A DNA stretch of 64,000 nucleotides from Oxytricha trifallax. Taxonomy: Eukaryota > Ciliophora > Spirotrichea > Sporadotrichida > Oxytrichidae. Positions 1 through 10,619 of this stretch are shown piece after piece; within the stretch, counting starts at the first letter, position 1, and each line of letters begins with the position of its first letter. Location: NCBI GenBank assembly GCA_000711775.1, contig ARYC01017638.1, forward strand, positions 1-64,000. The letters are read 5' to 3'. The notes under the pieces were generated by a model that saw only the letters and a list, made by a program, of their open reading frames with translations, had not been told where the DNA came from and ran no database searches. A program made the translations under genes and the position numbers.

Positions 1-27
1 ATATATATATATATATATATATATATA
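1..27. repeat. (AT)n simple repeat at window edge
   Basis: Uninterrupted AT dinucleotide run, followed directly by a short G run. It probably continues beyond the window. No function is inferred. Confidence 0.9.
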
Positions 28-139
28 GGGGGCCTTCACAAATTAAAAAGCTACCAAATTTAATGAGTTGATTTGATTAAATTTTATTCCTAATATACTC
101 TACTAATTATTATAATAAAACCCAATCCCATCTGTACTG

Positions 140-2853
140 ATGCTGAGCCCTGATAACAGAGTGTCGAATGACATAATACCTTTCCTCTCATCCTAAACGC
201 CAGAGCTGGACATGCAGTAGCTCTCTCCCAAGATGCAGGCATAATTCGCGCCCACTCACACCCTCGACCCCGCCATCTTCGAGGCCAGGCTGCGCTGCCT
301 CCTGGACAACATGACCGTTGGAGAGAGATCAAAGAAAGAGATTCACGACGTGGTGGCCACCATCTTCGGCGACAATGTCACCACCCACCACAGGGAGATC
401 GTCGAGCACAGCATTGAGATGCGGGCGGCCGTTAGAAACCTCACATTTCCAACAGAAAGCACCTACATGTGCGAAGGGGGAAACGATGAAACGATGGATC
501 AGACCTTGCGATCGCGAACGGCACTACCTAATAGGGCAGACACGCCCGAGGTCAGAGGTGGGGGCCCTATGGAAACCTAAAGGTAGAAGATGACAATTGC
601 AACCACTAAAACCATCTCAGATGTGAGCCCCATTCATACTATGAGAGATCAGTTGGAGACGAAGCCCTCAGCTAAGCCTGGTGGAGGATGTGGAGATCCC
701 CTACCTGGGCACCCATCGTGGGTGCTTTGTCTCCAGATCTGAGCAAGAAATTGAACAACCTGTTAGAACAAATCGAAAAAAAAAAGAAATAAGTAATAAA
801 CTGCCAACCTAAACACAGATAACCGTTAGGAAACCAATCTCTGCCCCAGAGGAAATCTCAGAGATTGACGGACACTCAACTACAGGAGATGTATGTGAGG
901 GCGTCTAGAGACCAAAAGCATCTCTAGGAGTACTATCTAATGACCCTGTCCATGCTTACAGCTGCTGAGAGGAGGGAGCAGGAAGCCCACAGAGAGCAGG
1001 TGAACCTGATCATGCTTGGATTGGATGCCATCAAGAGGTCTCGAGAGTCTAGGCTGAAAGATAAGGCAAGGAATCACTCTTGCTGTTAGCATCACTTCGC
1101 GAGGTCAAGGATGTTTCAAAGAACCATGTACTAAAAGCATTCTATGTACTGCCTATTGAAGCCAGAAGTTAACGGCTACATCTCAACTGCCATTAACAAG
1201 CTGCGTCCCCTGGTAGAGAGGCTCCTAAATTCGACTCATGATGCCATGTCCTTGCAAATGTCGAGGCTCTTTAAGGACACTCTCCAAACGAATAAGTTCT
1301 CAAAGCGCACGTTGAGATTGGTCCATGCAAGTAGGGAGTATGCCAGGACACATAGAATGAATTCAAGCAACTAAACACGCTAAGCTAATGGTGGCAATAC
1401 TACGACCTAGAAGGTGTACAAGACCTTGTGGGGAATGGACTAATCTGGGGGCTCAGGCCGCATCCCTATTAGAAATCCTGACAAAGCTACAAAGGAGACA
1501 TCACATACCTTTGCTTCAAACTATTGCGTGGAGGAGTCTAAACAAAATGACTACACCAATGCGTATTCACTTCAAAGACCACATGGAGATTCACTCTCAA
1601 TCCCAACTGCAGGGCATACTCAAGCCCAGAAGATGGTTGAGGCAGTATAGATAACGAAAAGCAACATGATCTATTCCAAGTATGTTTCTAAAACACTCAT
1701 CTCTACTAACGGTCTTCGTAGTCGAATGTCGTCAATAATGAAGAAACTCAAGAACCTCAAACTACTAGATGATGGTTCAGACGACTGGAAGGTTCCACTC
1801 ATCAAGCTATTTAGGGCGATGATCTAAGAGTGGCGCCAGGTTCTGAAATCAAAAAAGCAGGATGTAAATCACCAACTCATTTCACAGGAGCGGTTGCCAA
1901 ACGAATGGGAGCTGCTTGATATGAAGGACATTCTTGACCCCATTGCCCAGAAGTAGATATCAAAGAAGGAGAGATTGCTCAAGAATGTGTCCTCCAATCT
2001 AAACAAGCCCAAGCGGACATCGAAAAGCATTGCTTTCCTTCTTTAACAACAGGAAGCTCTGTATGACACCATCGACAGCACATTGGAAGGCATGGAGAGC
2101 TTCACTTAGCATGCTTTCGCTGCGAATTAGGACCTCAAACTGGCCAAAGTCTTATGCTTGGAGATGATTGTGAAGAATGCCTGTCTGGACTTCAAGAACA
2201 ATGCACCAAAAGTTGTGGACTCGCACAATGCTCTGGGAAAGGAGAAGACGATGACGAGCTGGTAGGTCAACTACAGAATGGAGTGCCTTCTGAAGGTTAT
2301 GCGGCAGTTGGAGCACCACGCCTTGTACGTGTTGAATGGGCATTATGTAAGAATCTCCACAGTCAAAATCGCATCCTCATGGCTGGACTCCCCACCTGAA
2401 GAAATTGAAAGATTTCTGGAGTGTGAGCGGCTGCAATCGAACCCCCTTCATGTGTCATTCATTGGAGAGAGCAACATAAAGGCAATCATGGCCTCGCAAG
2501 CCTTCCTGCTGCAGGATGATGATAGTCGCGAGATAGTCTTCAACAAAGAGCTTTGCTTAAAGTACTAATACCATAGGAACACCAAGAAGGCCATGTCAGA
2601 TCATGACATTTTCACCGATAATCCCAAGAGCGAACAGGTATGTTAATCACTCCTTGAAGTTGATACTCAAGAAGAACCCCACATCACTAGCTTACAATTA
2701 CCATAACTAGCTAAGAGGCACAACGAACTTGACATCAGTGCTCTGGAAAGTCTTGTTGCTGCAGAAGCTACACTCTCAAGGCACGATTAGAACGATGTTG
2801 GGGGATAAGAGGCAGGAGACCAGCATGGAGTCAACAATAGGGTAGCCTAGTGA
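140..2853 (+). pseudogene. unknown large protein, frameshifted near its N-terminus
   Basis: With TAA/TAG as glutamine, one frame is open from about 487 to the TGA at 2851-2853. It encodes a mostly helical, Lys/Glu/Leu-rich protein of up to ~790 residues with no motif I recognise. A second frame is open from ATG 140 to TGA 740-742 and reads plausibly as the N-terminus (for example residues after ATG 233: DPAIFEARLRCLLDNM). A third frame looks protein-like around 600-960 and again around 1080-1180. The best reading changes frame at least twice, so this is either a frameshifted gene or one with small introns I did not resolve. The segment 1700-2640 is the most convincing (many Leu/Ile helices, acidic DDD near 2515). 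It is the first gene of the GC-richer block. Function unknown. Confidence 0.6.
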
Positions 2854-3308
2854 TTGTCCCGAGTGAGTATACAGCATGCAGATAGTGAAAAGTACCTACA
2901 GTGAGCTTGCATTATTTAATTTACGTTAAGCAAATAATTAAACTTAAAACACTCTACTTCTAACACTTTCATGCACACAAAAATGATCACTATACTCTCT
3001 CTAAGTACCCATTACTAATTGCAAATTAAAACAAACCCGAGTATACTAATCTAGCTTCGTATAGTTACTCATTCAAACCCCTAAGAAATGGATGGCAAAG
3101 TAAGAAATAATCAGCATTCGACAAACTGGTGAGTGAAAAATTAGATGTGGAAGTAAAAGCAATGATGCTTATAAAATTGGGACGATCAAATAAGTCAAAC
3201 AAAATGTCCTAGGTGATGGTGGGGGAATGGTCTATTTGCACGTTAGCCTCAAAATCATGATGCCTGCATGAACCCAAGTTTCCCTTAAATCCATGCCAGT
3301 GAATTACT
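2854..3308. other. spacer between convergent genes
   Basis: AT-rich spacer between the stop of the unknown (+) gene and the stop of the two-intron (-) gene. I see no convincing coding sequence or repeat in it. Confidence 0.5.
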
Positions 3309-4139
3309 TCAAATGTTGAATAGGGTCTTATTGAGACTCTGTGACTGCAATGGGTGGCCTTCCTGCTGCTGCATCGGCTATCTATTTTCGCTCATGGAGT
3401 TCATCATTCGTGGCAGCTGCCTCTACTGTGGTGTTTGGTTGTGATCCATCTTGAGTCTCTTCACTTGGAGCATGTAGTCATGCTTATCATGGCGCAACAG
3501 ACGCTCCTCATCCTTAATCTCCTCAAGCTCTTCCTGGGTGCGTCGACGCTTTGATGTTTGCTTCAGCATTGACACTGCTCGTCCATTGCCCTCTGATGGA
3601 AATATAATTAAGAGAGTAGTTCTTACAGGGTATATTCATGCACCTTGCGAGGGCATCAGCGAACTCGGGCCTCATGTTCACATTGAGCTGCCTCTGCTCA
3701 ATTTGGCGAGCACTCCTCTTTTAAAGAGCAGTATCTATTCGCTCCTTAAGCTGGTCGGGTATGACCGTGTTCAGTACATCCCATAACCATTGCCGGTCTA
3801 TCTTCTTCCAGTCCCTGGGGTCTGGGAGGAACTGGAGTACATCCTAATACTGCATCGCCATGTCAAGGAGATTTCTTACTGTGAGGTCTTCATGGAATGG
3901 AATAGCTGACACCTTGACATGGTCCCTTCGAATGTACTATAAATTGGTAAGTAAAACGAAAACAAAACATGAGTCCTTACATTCTTCTCACCCTTGATAA
4001 TTGCGCTCAGGAAGTAGGAGTTCGTCTGCTTCAGGCTGGGCAGATGGGCCACCCCATCCTAGGTCAAGAAGAGATGCATGTCCCTCTTGCTACTAAGCTT
4101 GGTCTGCACATCAAGAAAACTCAGCTACTGCTACGACAT
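3309..4139 (-). CDS. unknown protein, two short introns, coiled-coil and Gln-rich C-terminus
   Basis: Three exons on the minus strand give an uninterrupted protein of about 250 residues if TAA/TAG are glutamine. Exon 1 is 4139-3981, exon 2 is 3936-3627, exon 3 is 3592-3309 (TGA at 3311-3309). The introns are 44 nt (3980-3937, GTAAGG...TATAG) and 34 nt (3626-3593, GTAAGA...ATCAG), typical of ciliates, and both restore frame exactly. The start ATG at 4139 opens MSQQQLSFLDVQTKL. The N-terminal half contains well-formed helices (IIKGEKN at the exon 1 end, then RNLLDMAMQYQDVLQFLPD). Exon 3 begins with a charged helix (RRRTQEELEEIKDEERLLR) and ends Gln/Met-rich. No family recognised. It is the only gene of this block that reads clean, which makes it a good marker for finding other copies. 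Confidence 0.75.
3593..3626 (-). other. 34-nt GT-AG intron
   Basis: GTAAGAACTA...CCATCAG on the minus strand. Removing it joins ...CMNIP to QGNGRAVSM in frame; leaving it in shifts the frame away from the long downstream open frame. Confidence 0.75.
3937..3980 (-). other. 44-nt GT-AG intron
   Basis: GTAAGGACTC...TTTATAG on the minus strand, lying exactly between IIKGEKN and YIRRDHVKV. It is AT-richer than the exons on both sides, and removing it keeps the frame. Confidence 0.75.
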
Positions 4140-4262
4140 TCTTTTAGTAATTATAATGAGTGAATTACTTCCAGAATCTTGAGTGAGGCATAGGGTGCCT
4201 CAAGATTCCTGTGATAAACTATTAGGAAGATTCATGGAGTAATTGATATACTATAATATTAG

Positions 4263-5994
4263 ATGAGAATTCGCAATAAGAATACCACTGCCTAATAAAA
4301 GAAAGAGAATCGGGCACCATAGGGAGTCGACAGCAACTATTGGGAGAACTTAGAGAGTAATGGGGGCGAGGCGTCTATAGCTCCTAACGCCAAGATCAAA
4401 AAGTGAAAACCCCTTTCTAGTGGATTCAGTGAGGAGAACTTATAGGAGGATTTAGTAGAGCAAAGAGGAAATAAAAAGTCTCAAAAGGACACTGAATTTA
4501 TAGCCACAGCCTTGATTACCACTAGGCTTTCAGATGAAGCTGAGGTCGCCATACTTGTTCATACCCAGGCACAATTGAAATAGCTTAACCATCAGTTTGC
4601 CCAGGTATGCTAGAATGCTCTGGATGAGGATCTAAGCCATTCATATGATCCAAGGGCTCATGCTAAGACGCTCACAACATTGCATAGTGCACTTGACAGT
4701 GCTCTTTCTGCTAACTAAATACATGCACTCGCAGAGAGGGCCCGGGCCTTGGTCTTTCCAGACCTTGACATTACCATATACAATGGCTTACAGGGACCCA
4801 TTGAAGACCACTCTATGGAGGAGGTGCTGGGATCTTAAAAGGGAGACTCATTCACTAAGTATGAAGTCATAGATAAACCAACTTCAGTATGCTTTCCTTG
4901 CTTCACTAATGACCTCCGCTAGGCTAAAGATAGGTATGATGAAAGGCAGTGAGAACAGGAGTAGCATTGCCTGTATCGTTTGGTAAGGTTCCTCTGTGAT
5001 CAAGGGGTATTGCCCTACAAGATATCACGCATCATTGGTATAGGCAAGTCCAAGGTACTCTAAGTACTTCAAGATTCTGAATAGCAAATAGATCCCAGAG
5101 TAGTGGTAAAACGAGGCAGGCGACCAAAAGAGATTCCTTCAGATATCCAAATCTTCATCAAGAGAGCCATTGCAGACTAGAAGTCTGTGGTGACCATCAA
5201 GAATCTACAGTGGCAAATCAATAGATACAGGAGCTTTGATATCTCGCGTCACAGTCTGCAAACCTTCCTTAAGCGAGACCTGCACCTTACATATCACAAA
5301 GTGTACCCCTTGACTCCTAACCATAACAAGATGAGGGCGAAGCTGCAAAGACAGCTTGCAGCCAGTGCCTTCATTAGTGGCTTGTGCGATGGCAAAGAGA
5401 TAATTAATGTCGATGAGGCCATCATACAGTGCACAGACTACCGCAAGTATTCATGGGCGCCTCCTAATGTCCACACAATGTAGTCTTCCAGCAAACGCAT
5501 GAGTCGAGTCACCGTGACCGCAGCCGCATCTAGTACTGGGAACATGCTCATTCAAGTTTCTCATGGCTATACCACGTCTTAGACTTTTGTTCACTTCATT
5601 ACCAAGCTGTTTGACCACCTGAATGCTGTAAACCCCAACTGGCGAAGCAAAACAATCATACTGATCGACAATGCTCCCTATCACCGGGCCTCGTACACGA
5701 CTTCTATGCTTAAGGACTTCAATGCTCCTTACTTGTTTCTTGGACCTTACTAATTTACGATGGCCCCTGTAGAGAAGGTATTTCGTCAAATTAAGAGCGC
5801 AGATCTCAATCCATGCTAATATCCTGTTTCCACTAAGTAATCTCACTTATCGTAACCCCTATAGGAAGCAACTGCGCGAGTACATCGCACACCTGGCCCT
5901 CCTAATCTCGCAGATGGACAGGCACTGGCTTCAGCACGAGTTCCAGAGGACCCTGGTCGCGGCCCTGGACCACTTGAGCTTGAGGAATGTCTGA
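4263..5994 (+). pseudogene. IS630/Tc1-like DD34E transposase, disrupted
   Basis: Cut-and-paste transposase of the IS630/Tc1/mariner superfamily. One frame runs from ATG 4263 through about 5810 with TAA/TAG as glutamine. An N-terminal acidic/helical extension is followed by a helix-turn-helix region (about 4975-5070, LPYKISRIIGIGKSKVL) and a basic GRRPK segment. The catalytic triad is visible: D in INVDEA (5412-5414), D in LIDNAPYH (5667-5669) and E in MAPVEKVF (5772-5774), with 34 residues between the last two. Two in-frame TGA codons (4413 and 4950) interrupt the reading. The first could lie in an 18- or 27-nt GT-AG intron that keeps frame; no such escape was found for the second. After about 5810 the best C-terminus (helix REYIAHLALLISQMDRHWLQ) is in the +1 frame and stops at TGA 5992; the original frame stays open to 6227. 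Probably inactive. Confidence 0.8.
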
Positions 5995-6343
5995 TTAAAA
6001 CTTTCCAAGTTGATATGGTATTCAAGATTTCCATAATTCAGCCCAACATTTCTACCCCAATAATGATCTTGAATTATCTCGGCCCCTGGGATAGATGTCT
6101 GAGTCGGACATTCCATTTCCGTAAAATGAAATATGGAGAATCGCGTGGTGCCCCTGCCACCCCTTTAAGAGAAAAATTCTTTTTTGTCATCGTTTGCAAT
6201 ACTGATTCGCAAAAAATCATATGTTGAAAATTTGAGGTAAGTATTTTTGATCAGACCTATTATATTTATACCGCTTAATTACACTAAATTAACGACTCTT
6301 TATTATATATTAATTTAAACATTTGAATTTAATTAGACAAAAC

Positions 6344-8585
6344 ATGGCACCAAAACCCCAACCCAAGAAATAGAGGAAGCCCAGAAAGCATGTGTTGACC
6401 TTAAGGAGGAAGAAGAAGCAGAACCTCCATCAACTCGCTGCTATTCACGACGCTAAACTCGAAGACGGAGTGCTCAAGGTGCAGGTGAGTTGGCAAGGGT
6501 ACAACGATGCTGACCGTGACTGGATTCTCGACTCAGCTTGTCAAGGCGCTGGAGCTAAGAAGATGGTGGATGACTACCTTGACAAACATAAACCCCAACT
6601 ACTCTCCAATGTCCAATGGAACAAGCTCTACGGAAGTCGCACCAAGGCCCCAAACCCTGTTGTTGTTCAAGATGTCTCTCCTGAGGTAGTGGATCTTACT
6701 CAGTGCTTTACAGGATGCTAACCCACTCCAACCAAAATTGCGCCTATTGCCACTTTCTCTCCTGAGCAAGTACGATCACTCGCCACCATTCTGAATGAGC
6801 TTGCAGACAGAGAAGTTGAGTGTGACGTCCCTACACATTTCACTATTTCTTCAAATGAAGAGAGCGAGGACTCTCTTGCCCCTCTCGATGACTATGAGAC
6901 CTCCTACAAAAACTTTTGGAACTGGAAAAAGAAAGCTGAAATCGCAGGCTTCTGCGAGGTAGATGAGATTGACTACTCGACGATGAAAGCAGAGACCAGA
7001 GAAGAATTCTCAAACAGCAAGTTGGATGAAGTTCTCAACACATTTGGACAGATTCAACTGTACCCAGCAGACGTCGAATAGCTATCAATGTTCGACTTAT
7101 TCAAGGAGGCTCTCTGGCACCCAGGTTATCAGGACCAGTCTCTCAACGCCTGTCTTATTCACGCAGTGAACATGATGGTCGGAGGCCCATTGTTCGATGT
7201 CGCCTCCAAGTTTACGCAATTGTACCTCTCGAGAACACACATGGCAAAGCTCAGAGAGCCTGAAGCGAGGTGGGAGCATGGATACTCTCTCAAGAACCTC
7301 AAGCACCTCATCTACGATCACCAAAGGAAATACTGGCTCAGTCCTCACATGGTTTAAGTGATCACTGGACAAGTTCTTAGAGATGTGCAGGCATGCAAAC
7401 ATGGCGGCCTCTTCAGCTATCTTGAAGCTCAATCGAAACACACACGCTTCTTCTTCCAGATGATGGACGAGATCACTGTCAAGGAGAATGGCAAGGAAGA
7501 AACCCGTGAGCAACTACATGCAGGAGTAATCGCAGGTCGACAACTAGTGGCATATACTTGACAGTGCTGAGCCTTGGCCTATCCCAGTCGAGAAATGCAA
7601 CAGACTTGCAAACAAATGGCTGAAAGGTGTCAAGTATTTGGGCCTGAGCGCTTTAGTCAAAGATAACCCTCCAAAAGAAAAGATGAAGGCTTTCATGAGA
7701 GAGTGGGAGCGAATTCTTACAGGAAATGCTATCCATACCAGAGATCGCAAAAAGAGAGCATGCAAGAGCAAGAGAAAAATGACAAGAAAATGCGACCGCA
7801 AACAACTCCAACGAGAGGGCAGTCGCCAGTATCGCAATTCGTCCTGTGAACCTATGGAACCAAAGCCAAGAACATCACATGATGAGCAGCAGTTAGGCAA
7901 GAGGAGTGACAGTCGCAAGGAGATAGAAGCAAAGGCAGTTCGCAACATCAAGGGTGAGATGATTCGAGAGGCTAAGAGATAAAAACATTCTCAGGATGAC
8001 AAGACCACCAGCTCCCAGGAAGAGGCCAATATCATGCAGTCCCTCCTCCAAGTCAGAGATCAGCTAGCTCTAATTCACGAGTACAGACATCACCTCGCGT
8101 CATTTCCAGAGCTGCCCAGAGTCCACGAAGTCATGAAAAGATCAGGGGCGCCCGCAGCTCACGAGGCTGAGGCACTCATGGCATGGCACTGGCAGGTGGT
8201 AACAGGAGCACGCTCAGATCTCCAACACTTCAAGCAGGACATCGAGCAATCGTTGAAGAAGAGCAACCCCGGCCTCTACAAGAAGCTCACTCCCCAGTCA
8301 AAGGTCCTTGAGATACAGGACCGGCTGCAACTTATGTAGGAGAACTCCGAAGACCAGCTGCACACATTCCTCAGGAAGATCTTCGCCAGGCCCCTGCTCC
8401 CAGAGAAGATCCTCACCCTCCTCGTGAAGCAGTGCGAGACCCTGTAGGCGGACAAGCTCCTTGCCTGGTACACCGCGAACATCAAGCAGTAGGCCGAGGA
8501 GATCAGACGAGGCAAGTAATCCCAAGTGCATCAAGAGTCAGTGAAAGTTATCCTAGAAGAGATTGATTAGTAGTTTAATTAGTGA
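6344..8585 (+). pseudogene. chromodomain plus cysteine-protease-like protein, one frameshift
   Basis: ATG 6344 opens a frame that, with TAA/TAG as glutamine, is continuous to TGA 7559. The next part continues in the neighbouring frame from about 7540 to TGA 8583, for roughly 745 codons in total. Residues about 35-85 look like a chromodomain (VQVSWQGYNDADRDWIL), which in mobile elements often binds modified histones. The middle contains QDQSLNACLIHAVNMM (about 7128-7175), resembling the catalytic Cys block of Josephin/papain-like peptidases; just after the frameshift, NQWHILDSAEPW supplies the matching His and Asp. The remainder is a highly basic region (about 7730-7930) and a helical tail (about 8030-8560). 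The protease assignment rests only on these motifs. The upstream 6228-6343 is AT-rich and would hold the promoter. The single frameshift at about 7540 splits the putative catalytic residues. Confidence 0.65.
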
Positions 8586-9072
8586 GTAAAACTTGTAATT
8601 AGATTAATTGCATATAATTGGTTGTTGGTACATTTATTTCTCATTTCTCCCAAATCTTTAATTCTTTTATATAATTATTTATATAGATTGTAGCTTTTTT
8701 TCAATATTTTTGAATTATAAATTTTTTGTCAGTACTTCAATAGAATAAATTGAATTAATGACTTTTATTTAATTTGGAAATTATTTTATAATCTTGCGTA
8801 CTCTCCTCTTAATCAATAACTTCATCTAAAGCTGTGATATTCTAATCTTTGCTAGTAAAGTGAGGTTCATTGTCATTAAAAAAATGAGTTTATTTTTACA
8901 AATTTAAACTTCCACTATTTACTATTTCTGTTAATAAATCTGTACTTTGATTATTGTCAGCTTATATTTACTGTAAATCTTGTATCTTTTCTTCTTCTGC
9001 TGAGATTAAATGCTAATCTTGATAGATATCATATATAAAAAAGGTATATAAAAGCTATAATTTATTATATCT
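8586..9072. other. AT-rich flank, diverged duplicate of 23091-23200
   Basis: No gene seen. The part after about 8950 (ATTATTGTCAGCTTATAT onward) resembles the DNA just right of the TBE end at 23090. It marks the left edge of a duplicated segment that includes the downstream flank of a MORN gene. Confidence 0.5.
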
Positions 9073-10341
9073 GTTCTGACCTAGACCCTTAGATATACCC
9101 CATCCTCAACGCTTTATATGAACATTTTATTGTATCAACTAACTTCTTAATGATAAAAATTCCATTAATAGTTAATACATATAGCCTAATAGTCAGAATA
9201 ATATCTTATCATAACAATCAAAGCATTTCCACTCAAATCATTTTTATATATATATCAAAATATGATAAATTTATGTTTTTTAATTTTCTAAAAAATAATT
9301 ATTTTCATTTTTTTATCATTTTCAGCACGTCCGTTAACTTTTGAACTTACGTGTACACATAGGAAATTTATTATTATCAATTTAATTTTGACTGTCAATA
9401 AGTTACTCTATCAAATTTATAATTTTATTCTACAATTTTTACTATGTAATCAAATTTGGGTCTAAAATCACGAATTTAATAACTAAAAAATGCTTTTGAA
9501 AGTGCTCTTAGATCATATGACTTTGAAAGATTATTGATTTATCATTAAATTAATAATATATACGCTTGATTTTATCATATGTTTTGGGTCAGTTTTCCCC
9601 AATAAATTTATCTTTTGAACTTCTAATATCTTGTCCAGAAGCTTGTTATCATTTATAATTGATGTTAGAGTATCACTGATATATATATTTTAAAATAAAA
9701 TGTAAGATAAATTAATTTTAAAATGATATCAATGATCATTGATACTCTAACATCAATTATAAATGATAACAAGCTTCTGGACAAGATATTAGAAGTTTAA
9801 AAGATAAATTTATTGGGGAAAACTGACCCAAAACATATGATAAAATCAAGCGTATATATTATTAATTTAATGATAAATCAATAATCTTTCAAAGTCATAT
9901 GATCTCAGAGCACTTTCAAAAGCATTTTTTAGTTATTAAATTCGTGATTTTAGGCCCAAATTTGATTACATAGTAAAAATTGTAGAATAAAATTATAAAT
10001 TTGATAGAGTAACTTATTGACAGTCAAAATTAAATTGATAATAATAAATTTCCTATGTGTACACGTAAGTTCAAAAGTTAACGGACGTGCTGAAAATGAT
10101 AAAAAAATGAAAATAATTATTTTTTAGAAAATTAAAAAACATAAATTTATCATATTTTGATATATTAAAAAAAGGTAGTATGTAATTTAAAACTATCAAA
10201 AGTAAGATGTCAAGATTAATTTATTAATATCAAGCAATAAAATAAGTAAAATTATTTATTTATATAGGACGAGATTTGAGTGTTCTAGAAAAAAATTCAT
10301 ATAAAAGACTAGGGAAAGGATGGAGGGGTCTCGGACAGAAC
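9073..10341. mobile_element. 1.27-kb foldback element, C-rich-end family (copy c, diverged)
   Basis: Nearly perfect inverted arms (about 9255-9690 against 9725-10165) around a short AT-rich centre. The outer ends are diverged versions of GTTCCAACCGAGACC: left GTTCTGACCTAGACCC, right GGGGTCTCGGACAGAAC. Internal words such as CGTCCGTTAACTTTTG and CATAGGAAATT correspond to words in the copies at 45448 and 57896. The paralogous segment near 23200 lacks it, so it inserted after that duplication. No coding capacity seen. Confidence 0.7.
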
Positions 10342-10619
10342 ATATATCCATAGCTGAGCTTAAGATATTATTAATTATTTATATATTTATAAATTAATTT
10401 CTTCGAATTTCACTTCGTTAATTAACAAATATAAAAGCACAGTTAATCCAATGATTGCTACAATTTGAAGGATAAAATTATAAAAAGTGATATAAATATA
10501 TCAAAGAAATAAACATATTAGTAATTTGGAATCAGTCTAGTACTCTTATCTGTTCATCGTTATCAAATAACATCTTCTTACGTTATATAACAATTAATTA
10601 AAATTTAATTCAATTTCTA
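10342..10619. other. AT-rich flank of MORN gene 1, duplicated at 23210-23480
   Basis: No gene seen. The stretch around 10545-10605 (CTTATCTGTTCATCGTTATC...) resembles 23415-23470, showing that the 3' flanks of MORN copies 1 and 2 are related. Confidence 0.5.

Larger units (their letters stand above)
1..8585. mobile_element. GC-richer multi-gene block, probable large transposon (ends not found)
   Basis: This block stands out from the rest of the window: it is visibly GC-richer, gene-dense, and mostly lacks the pointer-flanked AT spacers seen in the host genes. It holds four genes: unknown (+), unknown two-intron (-), DD34E transposase (+), and chromodomain/protease-like (+). All need TAA/TAG read as glutamine. 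Three of the four carry frameshifts or in-frame TGA, so the copy looks old. Composition changes sharply to very AT-rich DNA after about 8590. I could not find terminal inverted repeats or a target duplication, and the left end may lie outside the window. That the four genes form one element is inferred from composition and the transposase. Confidence 0.55.

Noticed and set aside
4413..4952. UGA as a sense codon in the transposase
   Set aside because: TGA terminates many other clean readings in the window. The two internal TGA codons fit a decayed copy, or an 18/27-nt intron for the first.
5843..6116. minus-strand open frames over the transposase C-terminus
   Set aside because: Shadows of the plus-strand transposase; no motif and no start context.
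9150..9344. 64-residue plus-strand open frame in the foldback arm
   Set aside because: Phe/Ile/Asn-only composition of A/T DNA, and part of a mobile-element arm.
9255..10165. inverted gene duplication
   Set aside because: The palindrome has no coding sequence and its ends match the C-rich-end foldback family.
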